From: Streptomyces sp. V3I8
Lineage (GTDB): Bacteria > Actinomycetota > Actinomycetes > Streptomycetales > Streptomycetaceae
Direction: 5' to 3'
NCBI RefSeq assembly: GCF_030817535.1
Contig: NZ_JAUSZL010000002.1
Location: 6,262,001-6,326,000, forward strand
Length of the DNA: 64,000 nucleotides
Shown: in pieces, positions 7,725 to 13,902 of the stretch
How positions within the stretch are numbered: position 1 is the first letter of the stretch
Layout of the letters: every line of letters starts with the position of its first letter
Program-made: the position numbers and the translations under genes
Notes under the pieces: model-generated
Database searches by the model: none
The model's input: only the letters and a program-made list of their open reading frames with translations
What the model was told of the DNA's origin: nothing

Positions 7725-7772
7725 CTTCCTGCGCAACAAGCGCCAGGAGTGGGAGGAGTACCGCTCCGAGGT
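7725..7772 (+). repeat. right attachment core (attR), direct repeat copy 2
   Basis: Identical to 5264-5311. Sequence to its left shows no resemblance to glnA2, and sequence to its right continues as the remaining glnA2 3' end and its terminator before the next host gene. Confidence 0.8.
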
Positions 7773-7812
7773 CACGGCGTTCGAGCTGAGGAAGAACCTG
7801 CCGGTGCTGTAG
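7726..7812 (+). pseudogene. displaced 3' fragment of glnA2 (28 codons plus stop)
   Basis: The frame FLRNKRQEWEEYRSEVTAFE through LPVL and TAG is amino-acid identical to the last residues of glnA2 but has no start or upstream coding part. It differs from the active copy at four codons, all synonymous (GTG/GTC, GCC/GCG, GAA/GAG, CGG/AGG). The simplest reading is that this is the original chromosomal gene end left behind after integration. Confidence 0.8.
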
Positions 7813-7850
7813 GGGCGGGTCGGCGGGGGTTCCGCCGGTCTGGTCGCGGG

Positions 7851-7875
7851 GGCCGGCGGTCGTGGACCGTCGGCC
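7851..7875 (+). terminator. terminator following the displaced glnA2 end
   Basis: Stem GGCCGGCGGTC / GACCGTCGGCC with a GTG loop and one mismatch, orthologous to the hairpin at 5392-5416. The surrounding sequence has diverged more than the hairpin, suggesting the structure is under selection. Confidence 0.6.
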
Positions 7876-7980
7876 CCGACGGCGTTTCGGCGTCCCCGGA
7901 TCCCGTCGCCGGCTCCATGCGAAGATCTACAGGCCCTTTCGGGCTCCGCCCCGCCGCAGTGACGATTCCTCGGAGAGCCC

Positions 7981-8763
7981 ATGCGCCGCGCCCATCTCTT
8001 TTCCGTTGCCGTCCTCCTGCTCTGCACCGCCTGCTCCAGCGGTTCGGAGGGAGAGGAGAAGAGAACCGTGGACCACGGGGCGGCCGTGCGCGCCGCGATA
8101 GGGAGGACGAGCGCGGACAGCGCCCGCCTGGCCGAGACGATCGAGATGCGGTCCACGGACAGTCCCACGACGTACGTGTTCACGATCGCCGGCGCCTTCG
8201 ACCTGGCGGGTGACCGGGGCCGGCTCACGGTGGGTCTCAAGGACAGCGGCATGGACCCCGTCGAGGAGGTCTTCGTCGGCGACACCGTCTATGTGCGGGG
8301 CTCGCGGGCGGTGGACGAGGGCACATGGGCCTCGGCCGTCCGGAGCGAGGCCCTGACCCGCTACTTCCTGCGGGCGCCGCTGAACGACCCCGAGCACCTG
8401 CTCCGTCAGATGAAGGCGATGCGGCAGGTGACGAAGGAGGGCCAGGAGCAGGTGAACGACGCCCCCGCGGTGCACTACCGGGGCACGATCGACCATGCCA
8501 CCGCGACGCTCCGGATGACGACGAAGACGAAACAGGGACTGGACGACGTACGCGAGCAACTGGGCGAGGACGTGCCCGTCTACGCGGACGTGTGGGTCGA
8601 CGGGAAGGGGCGCGCCGTGCAGGCCCGGCTGTCCTACTTCGGCGGCATGAAGGCCGTGACGACGATGACACTGTCGGACTTCGGGACGCCGGTGAAGGCC
8701 GAGGCGCCACCGGCCGGGCAGGTCGTCCCCGTGACGGCGGGCGAGGACGTCCTGCTGGCCTGA
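7981..8763 (+). CDS. secreted lipoprotein, LppX/LprG-like fold
   Basis: This 260-residue lipoprotein begins MRRAHLFSVAVLLL with lipobox LCTAC, so Cys18 is the expected lipidated residue. The mature part has alternating beta-strand patterns (TYVFTIAGAFDL, RGRLTVGL, EEVFVGDTVYVRG, YADVWVDGKGRAVQARLSY) typical of the half-barrel LppX/LprG-like lipoproteins of actinobacteria that bind hydrophobic ligands. Family assignment is by pattern only. A GGAGAG site precedes the ATG. It is the first host gene to the right of the element and was originally adjacent to glnA2. Confidence 0.75.
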   Translation: MRRAHLFSVAVLLLCTACSSGSEGEEKRTVDHGAAVRAAIGRTSADSARLAETIEMRSTDSPTTYVFTIAGAFDLAGDRGRLTVGLKDSGMDPVEEVFVGDTVYVRGSRAVDEGTWASAVRSEALTRYFLRAPLNDPEHLLRQMKAMRQVTKEGQEQVNDAPAVHYRGTIDHATATLRMTTKTKQGLDDVREQLGEDVPVYADVWVDGKGRAVQARLSYFGGMKAVTTMTLSDFGTPVKAEAPPAGQVVPVTAGEDVLLA

Positions 8764-8815
8764 GCGGGGCGGAACGGACGTCCTCCGCACGCATTTGCGT
8801 CGGTGTGACCGAGTG

Positions 8816-9289
8816 TCACCTCTCGCCGAGGGATGCCTGGCGGGCACGGAACTCCTCGAACGCCGCCTTCTGCTTCGGATCCATGAAGCCCTGACGGACA
8901 TGGCGGGCCTTCTCCTGGAGCCAGTGCGCCTCGTCGGGGTCCAGGAGCTCCGCGACCACCACGCCTTCGCGGGCGACCGCCGTGCGCCCTCCCACGCGAC
9001 GCCGAAGGAGCGTGAACGCCCCGAACTCCGCCGGGTGGGCCAGTTCCGGCTCCTTCGAGACAGCCCCGTTCTCGGCACCGACGTCCCTCGTCGCGTAGGC
9101 GGTGGGGGCCCAGTGCTCCCAGAGCGCCAGCGTGGCCGCGGGCACCAGCACCACGCGTTCCGCCTTTTCACGCCCTTCCCACATGAACGTGACCGTGACG
9201 GGCTCCCCGACCGCCTCGGCCAGTCCGAGCACCCTCTCCACCTCGTCGTCGACCGGGTAACCCACCACTGCATCGATCTGAATGCCCAT
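8816..9289 (-). CDS. conserved hypothetical protein, 157 aa
   Basis: Start chosen at MGIQIDAVVGYPVDDEVERV, where coding character begins; an upstream in-frame ATG would add 28 low-quality residues. The protein is acidic, soluble and without signal or membrane segments. Two beta-rich blocks ([48 protein letters not shown]) are followed by a helical tail ending FEEFRARQASLGER. No family recognised. It converges on the lipoprotein gene 52 bp away. Confidence 0.6.
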   Translation of the reverse strand: MGIQIDAVVGYPVDDEVERVLGLAEAVGEPVTVTFMWEGREKAERVVLVPAATLALWEHWAPTAYATRDVGAENGAVSKEPELAHPAEFGAFTLLRRRVGGRTAVAREGVVVAELLDPDEAHWLQEKARHVRQGFMDPKQKAAFEEFRARQASLGER

Positions 9290-9725
9290 GGCGCCCGAGG
9301 CTACCGGCCACTTCTGACAGTCGGCCCAGGGTTCCTGAGCCACGCGAGCCACGCGGAGGCGTGCGGCATCCACGCACCGGTTCGCGCCCTGTCCGACGGC
9401 ACGGCCGGGGCGATCGTCGTCGCGCCGGGCGGGCCGCGGCGGACGGGATCCTCCGTGCGCTCACGGCGCGGACCCGGCAGATGCGGCTGGTTCTCGCGCC
9501 GTCCACTCCGGAGATCCTCGACGCGACTCTCGACGTACGAGCGCGGTACGTGTCGCTCGCCGCCGAGTACGACTCCGGCTCCAGCTCCGGCTCCTGCGGC
9601 GCGCGCTGTCGACCACCCGTACGCGGGCCCGGCGTACGGGTCACGCGGTGGACGGTAAGGGTAACCGTCCGTGACCATAGGTGACTTGGTGGAGTTGGTG
9701 GGTGTGGGTCGACGGAGGGGCTGGG
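9290..9725. other. 436-bp gap with no convincing gene
   Basis: Short frames exist on both strands: a minus-strand frame 9301-9678 beginning VTDGYPYRPPRDPY and a plus-strand frame 9361-9684 with RLVLAPSTPEILDATL. Neither has a ribosome site or a recognisable fold, and coding signal switches between frames. It may hold a decayed gene. Promoters for the flanking divergent genes must lie here. Confidence 0.4.
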
Positions 9726-10601
9726 ATGGCGGACGGCGTGGGTGGGGCGGGTGCCCCGGGGTGCGGTGGCGGTAGCGGTAGCGGCGAGCCGGAGGTGTCC
9801 GACAGCCTCAAGACGTTCGGCGAGGTGGTCAAGGCATTCCGGAAGCGGGCGGGGCTGACGCAGGAGGAGTTCGCGCCCAGAGTGCGGTACTCGCTGCCGA
9901 CCGTGGCCTCCATCGAGCAGGGGCGCCGCTTTCCGCCGCCGGATTTCGTCGAGCGGGCGGAGGAGGTGCTCGACGCGTTCGGGGCGCTGCGGGGGGCCGC
10001 CCGGCATGTGTCCCGGCGGCCCGGGCTGGCGAGTTGGTTCCGTCAGTGGGCGCGGTTCGAGGCCGATGCGGTGAGCCTGTACACCTACGAGTGCCGGGTG
10101 GTACCTGGCTTGTTGCAGACGGAAGGGTACGCGCGAGCGGTGTCTTTCAGCGTGCCGCCGCTTCCCGCCGCGGAGGAGATGGACGAGCGCATCGCGGCCC
10201 GCATGGCTCGGCACGAATTGCTGGCGACGAGCCGCAGGCCCCCGACGGCGTTCAGTTTCATCGTGGAGCAGGCGGTCCTGGAGCGGCATACGGGCGGCGC
10301 GGAGGTCACGCAGGAGCTGTACGACCACCTGCTCGACCTGATCGGACGGCACTGGAACGTGGAGTTCCAACTCATGCCGCTGCGGCAGCCGGTGCACGCA
10401 GGACTGGACGGGCCGATGCGCTTGGCGGAGACCCCGGACAACCGGTGGTTCGGGTACTCCGAAGGACAGGAGAACGGGCGGCTCATCACCGCACCGGAAG
10501 AGATCAGCCGACTCCATCAGCGCTATGCCAAGATGCGTTCACAGGCCCTGACGCCCGAGGACTCGCTGGGCCTGCTGCGGCGAATGCGAGGAGCGCTATG
10601 A
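9726..10601 (+). CDS. XRE-family regulator with DUF5753 domain
   Basis: This is a 291-residue regulator. The ATG at 9726 follows GGAGGGG. A Gly-rich leader of about 25 residues precedes an XRE helix-turn-helix (residues ~30-85, FGEVVKAFRKRAGLTQEEFA, YSLPTVASIEQGRRFPPPDF). The remaining 200 residues are the DUF5753 domain (PGLASWFRQWARFEADAVSL, ECRVVPGLLQTEGYARAV, LYDHLLDLIGRHWNVEFQLMP). Its TGA overlaps the ATG of the DUF397 gene. Such pairs are the most common paralogous regulator module in Streptomyces, often tied to development, and are regarded as regulator and cognate small partner. Confidence 0.88.
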   Translation: MADGVGGAGAPGCGGGSGSGEPEVSDSLKTFGEVVKAFRKRAGLTQEEFAPRVRYSLPTVASIEQGRRFPPPDFVERAEEVLDAFGALRGAARHVSRRPGLASWFRQWARFEADAVSLYTYECRVVPGLLQTEGYARAVSFSVPPLPAAEEMDERIAARMARHELLATSRRPPTAFSFIVEQAVLERHTGGAEVTQELYDHLLDLIGRHWNVEFQLMPLRQPVHAGLDGPMRLAETPDNRWFGYSEGQENGRLITAPEEISRLHQRYAKMRSQALTPEDSLGLLRRMRGAL

Positions 10602-10861
10602 ACACGTCCGGCCTGGCCTGGTTCAAGAGCAGTTACAGCGGCTCGCAGGGCGACGACTGCGTCGAAGTGGCCCTGTCCTGGCGCAAGTCCAGTCGCAGCG
10701 GCAGCGGCAGCGGCAGCGGCAGCGGCAGCGGCGACTGCGTCGAGGTGGCCGCCCGGTCCGGCGCCGTCCACGTCCGTGACTCCAAAGCGCGGCGCGGGCC
10801 CCAACTCGCCGTCTCCCCAGGCGCATGGGCCGGTTTCCTAGCGTACGCAACCCGTCGCTGA
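10598..10861 (+). CDS. DUF397 protein with duplicated N-terminal motif
   Basis: Start ATG at 10598 overlaps the regulator's stop (ATGA). The 87-residue product has the DUF397 core W-[FR]KSS-x-S-x-DCVEVA twice: WFKSSYSGSQGDDCVEVA and, after a short link, WRKSSRSGSG repeat GDCVEVA, then ARSGAVHVRDSK and a C-terminal WAGFLAYA. Usually one copy is present in about 60-70 residues. The second copy holds a Ser-Gly dipeptide run encoded by a GGCAGC hexamer repeat (about 10697-10733), which may vary in length. Predicted partner of the preceding regulator. Confidence 0.85.
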   Translation: MNTSGLAWFKSSYSGSQGDDCVEVALSWRKSSRSGSGSGSGSGSGDCVEVAARSGAVHVRDSKARRGPQLAVSPGAWAGFLAYATRR

Positions 10862-11054
10862 TGTCGGTCGTCCTACAGGTATAAGAACGTTGCGCACGGG
10901 CACGTTGACACCCGTGGGGACATAGGGGGCAGAGGTTCGGGGGAAGGTACTGTGTTCGAGGCTTGAACGGTCCACCGGGTGAACCGCGGTGGCCATCGCG
11001 ACGGACACTCCGTCCGTCCGAGCCGCCTGCACGCGACCTCTGAGAGTGAAGCTG

Positions 11055-12218
11055 ATGAACGTGTCGACCGGCGGCAGACGGCTGCGGAGCCGCGCCACCA
11101 CAGCGACCCTTGTCCTCGCCATCTCCCTGATGTCCGGGATGTTCGTGATGCCCGGGCCGAGTTACGCCGCTCCGGGTGAACCCGACCCGCGGGGCAGGTC
11201 CGTCGAGGAGATCCACGCCGAACTGGAGGGCCTCTACCGCACGGCGGAGGTGGCCACCGAGGCATACAACGCCGCGAACGAGAAGGCCACCAAGCAGGAG
11301 AAGCGGCTGAAGTCCCTCCGCAAGGGCCTGGCCCGTGCCGAGGACCGGGTGGACGAGCTGCAGGAGCTGTCGGGCGCGGCGGCCCGTACGCAGTACCGCG
11401 GGGGCAGCCTCGCCGCCACGGGCATCCAGTTGCTGCTCGGCGACCACCCCGACCAGGCCCTGAACGATGCGTCCCAGGCCCGGCAGGCACTGCGGAGCCT
11501 GGTCAACGTGGCCGAGACCCAGAAGACCGCCCGCGCGGAACTGGACCGGCAGACCGACAGCGCCGAGAAGGAGCTGGAAAAGCTCGAGGACAGCCGCGCG
11601 GACAAGGCCGAGTCGAAGAAGAAGATCGAGGGGAAGATCGCCGAGGCCGAACAGGTCGAGGCGGGACTCAAGGCGGACGAGGCCCGCAGGCTCGCCCGGC
11701 TGGAGAAGGACAAGGCCAAGGAGGCCGAGGCCCGCTGGACGGGCTCCGGCGCGGGCGGCGGCACCTCGACCGGGACCGGCGCGGGCGGCTCCGGGGCCGG
11801 TGGCTCCGACAACAACGGCGGTGGCGGCGGCGGTGGCGGCTCGGTCGGCGGCGGCACGCAGGCGACCGGGGCGGCGGCGCAGGCCGTCTCCTTCGCCATG
11901 GCGCAGATCGGCAAACCGTACGGCTGGGGCGCCGTGGGCCCCTCGGCGTACGACTGCTCGGGACTCACCTCCGTGGCGTGGGCGCGGGCGGGGCACCCCA
12001 TCCCCCGTACGTCGCAGGCGCAGTGGGCGGGACTGACCCGGGTGAGTCTGTCCTCCGCGCGGCCCGGGGACCTGATCATCTACTTCAACGACGCCACGCA
12101 CGTGGGCATGTACATCGGGGGCGGGAAGATCGTCCACGCACCGCGGCCCGGACGTACGATCACGACCGCGCCGGCCGCCTCCATGTCCATCCTCGGTGTC
12201 GTCCGACCTGGAGCCTGA
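11055..12218 (+). CDS. secreted NlpC/P60 peptidoglycan hydrolase with coiled-coil
   Basis: Start taken at MNVSTGGRRLRSRATTATLV, which gives a normal signal peptide ending PSYAAPGEP; a GTG at 10989 would add 22 residues and an odd leader. The mature part has a long helical coiled-coil (about residues 45-235, from RSVEEIHAELEGLYRTAEVA through KIAEAEQVEAGLKADEARRL), a Gly/Ser-rich linker (SGAGGG to GGGGSVGGG), and a C-terminal NlpC/P60 domain (AVSFAMAQIGKPYGWGAVGP). Catalytic Cys is in YDCSGLTSVAWARAG and His in THVGMYIGGGKIVHAPRPG. The RipA-like architecture suggests peptide cross-bridge cleavage in cell-wall remodelling. Confidence 0.9.
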   Translation: MNVSTGGRRLRSRATTATLVLAISLMSGMFVMPGPSYAAPGEPDPRGRSVEEIHAELEGLYRTAEVATEAYNAANEKATKQEKRLKSLRKGLARAEDRVDELQELSGAAARTQYRGGSLAATGIQLLLGDHPDQALNDASQARQALRSLVNVAETQKTARAELDRQTDSAEKELEKLEDSRADKAESKKKIEGKIAEAEQVEAGLKADEARRLARLEKDKAKEAEARWTGSGAGGGTSTGTGAGGSGAGGSDNNGGGGGGGGSVGGGTQATGAAAQAVSFAMAQIGKPYGWGAVGPSAYDCSGLTSVAWARAGHPIPRTSQAQWAGLTRVSLSSARPGDLIIYFNDATHVGMYIGGGKIVHAPRPGRTITTAPAASMSILGVVRPGA

Positions 12219-12222
12219 GCGG

Positions 12223-13224
12223 ATGCCCCACTCGTCGTCCCCCTCGCCGTCCCCTTCGTCGTCCTCATCGGCGTTCAACTCGCCGGTCCCCCGCCACCAG
12301 GGGAACCTGCCCGTGCTCAGCGCACCGCCGCTGATCCGTCTCGACGCCTACGTGGCCGAGGACGGGTCGACGGTGGTCAACGGCCATCTGCTGCAGATGG
12401 GCGGCACCCGGCCGCCGAACGAGGCGATCCTCGACGCCGTCGCCATGTTCGCCCGGACCCTGGGCGCGCCGGTGGCGGCCACCGTCATCGACCGGACCGT
12501 GATGCAGGTGGCCCGCGTGCGGGTGTACCCCGACGGGTCGAGCCGGACCATCGCCGACGAGGACGACCTGCCGCCCGGGCACGAGCGCACCGCCGCGGAG
12601 GAGGCGGCGTTCCCCCCGCTCGCCCGGGTCGAGCGGGTCATCCAGCACGCGCAGCGCGAGGAGCTGCACGCGGCGTTCGTCCTCGCCAGCGCGCTGCGGG
12701 AGCACCTCACGCTGCGCAGGGGCGCGGAGGACGAACTCTCCCTGGAGGCACGGGCGATCGAGGCGTACCTCGCGTACCTGCGCGGTGACTACACCCTCTC
12801 CATCACCCTCGCGCTGACCGTCGCACGCATCCGCTGCCGCACCGACCTGAACCGGGCGGCGCCCGACGTGGCCCGTGCCACGGCGGCGTGGCAGCGACTG
12901 GAGGACCAGGCACAGGTGGCCACCCGGGGACAGGAGTTGCTGCGCATGTGGGAGCAACTGTCGGCCGGCGGCCTGCTGCTGGAACCGTCCCACCAGGCCA
13001 TGGCCCGCGCCGTCCAGGGCCGGCTCGCACAGGGCGGGAGTTCCGTGCGGGCGCCGTCCGCGGTTCCCGCCCTGCCCCCGGGGCAGGGGCGGGGCACGGG
13101 ACAGGCGCCGACGACCGCCGGTCCGGGTGTGCTCGCTCCCGAGGACCAGCCGCTCAGGCCCGCGCGACGCGGGATGCGGCGCTTCACCCGGTGGCCCGGC
13201 CGGTCCGCCGGGGCGGCTTCCTAG
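12223..13224 (+). CDS. conserved hypothetical protein following the NlpC/P60 gene
   Basis: This 333-residue protein starts only 4 bp after the hydrolase stop, so it is likely co-transcribed. A Ser/Pro-rich N-terminal 30 residues is followed by a domain beginning LPVLSAPPLIRLDAYVAEDG that includes HLLQMGGTRPPNEAILDAVAMFARTLG. A helical region (about 130-250) has TPR-like pairs (REELHAAFVLASALREHLTL, ARAIEAYLAYLRGDYTLSIT). The C-terminal tail is disordered and basic. No signal peptide. Function unknown; position suggests an accessory cell-wall role. Confidence 0.65.
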   Translation: MPHSSSPSPSPSSSSSAFNSPVPRHQGNLPVLSAPPLIRLDAYVAEDGSTVVNGHLLQMGGTRPPNEAILDAVAMFARTLGAPVAATVIDRTVMQVARVRVYPDGSSRTIADEDDLPPGHERTAAEEAAFPPLARVERVIQHAQREELHAAFVLASALREHLTLRRGAEDELSLEARAIEAYLAYLRGDYTLSITLALTVARIRCRTDLNRAAPDVARATAAWQRLEDQAQVATRGQELLRMWEQLSAGGLLLEPSHQAMARAVQGRLAQGGSSVRAPSAVPALPPGQGRGTGQAPTTAGPGVLAPEDQPLRPARRGMRRFTRWPGRSAGAAS

Positions 13225-13294
13225 CCCGACCCCGCCGACCCCGCCGCCCCCCGACCCCGGCCCCCGGCCCGTCGGTCCGGACGGGCCCGCTCCG

Positions 13295-13732
13295 CTACTG
13301 CTGTGCCGCCAGTTCGGCCATCAGCCGGTGCAGGGGCTTCGCGGCGCGTTCGCGGTACTCCTGGACGGCCCACCCGTTGCCGTCCGGGTCGGTGAAGTGC
13401 ATGAACGTGCCGCCGTCCTGGGGCGCGTACTGGACGGGCTCGCTGATCTCCAGACCCCGCGCGGTCAGCTCCTCGTACGCCGCCTTGGCGTCCGCGACCA
13501 CCAGCTGCAGACCGTGGTACGTGCCCGGCTGCGATGTCCCCGTCGGGCTCGGCACGCCCTGGGCGAGCGCGATCGAACACCCCGAGCCGGGCGGTGTGAG
13601 CTGCACCACGCGCGAGCCCGGCATCACCTCCGAGTCGAGGTCGACGTGGAAACCGACCTTGTCCTGGTAGAAGGCCTTCGCCCGGTCGATGTCGGTGACC
13701 GGCAGCATGATCACTTCAAGGGCCATGTCCAT
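13295..13732 (-). CDS. VOC-family (glyoxalase/dioxygenase-like) protein
   Basis: A 145-residue protein starts at MDMALEVIMLPVTDIDRAKAFY after an AAGGAG site. The two beta-alpha-beta-beta-beta modules of the vicinal oxygen chelate fold are visible: VTDIDRAKAFYQDKVGF with SGCSIALAQG, and GLQLVVADAKAAYEELTARG with FMHFTDPDGNGWAVQEY. The Glu in the last strand is a typical metal ligand. Substrate unknown. Divergent from glnE. Confidence 0.85.
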   Translation of the reverse strand: MDMALEVIMLPVTDIDRAKAFYQDKVGFHVDLDSEVMPGSRVVQLTPPGSGCSIALAQGVPSPTGTSQPGTYHGLQLVVADAKAAYEELTARGLEISEPVQYAPQDGGTFMHFTDPDGNGWAVQEYRERAAKPLHRLMAELAAQQ

Positions 13733-13902
13733 GGAACGACTCCTTCGTCGTAAGGAAGCAAACGGCTCCCCCCACCGAAACGGAAAACGGCCCCGGGCGC
13801 CACCGAGTCGACGAAGACCGTCCATGCGCTTCCCCCGCCCTCTCCGGTTAGGCTCATGGCCGTACGACCTTGATCGATCGCGTGGGACGACGGAGGCCTG
13901 GG

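Larger units (their letters stand above)
5264..7772. mobile_element. small integrated element inserted in the 3' end of glnA2
   Basis: A 48-bp perfect direct repeat (5264-5311 and 7725-7772) made of glnA2 coding sequence brackets about 2.4 kb of AT-richer DNA. Beyond each core the copies stay similar through the stop codon and terminator but differ at several bases, as expected for attL/attR where one side comes from the element and the other from the host. Contents are a PIN-like gene on the minus strand, a doubtful 85-codon frame, a hairpin and arm-type repeats. No integrase, excisionase or transfer gene is visible, so it is either non-autonomous or a decayed integrative element. The element type is inferred from structure only. 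Confidence 0.75.

Noticed and set aside
5351..7735. tRNA gene as the attachment site of the element
   Set aside because: No cloverleaf or T-loop sequence was found at either end; the repeat is glnA2 coding sequence.
10862..11054. Possible ydaO (cyclic di-AMP) riboswitch before the NlpC/P60 gene
   Set aside because: Such riboswitches precede some Streptomyces cell-wall hydrolase genes, but I could not find the conserved core motifs here.
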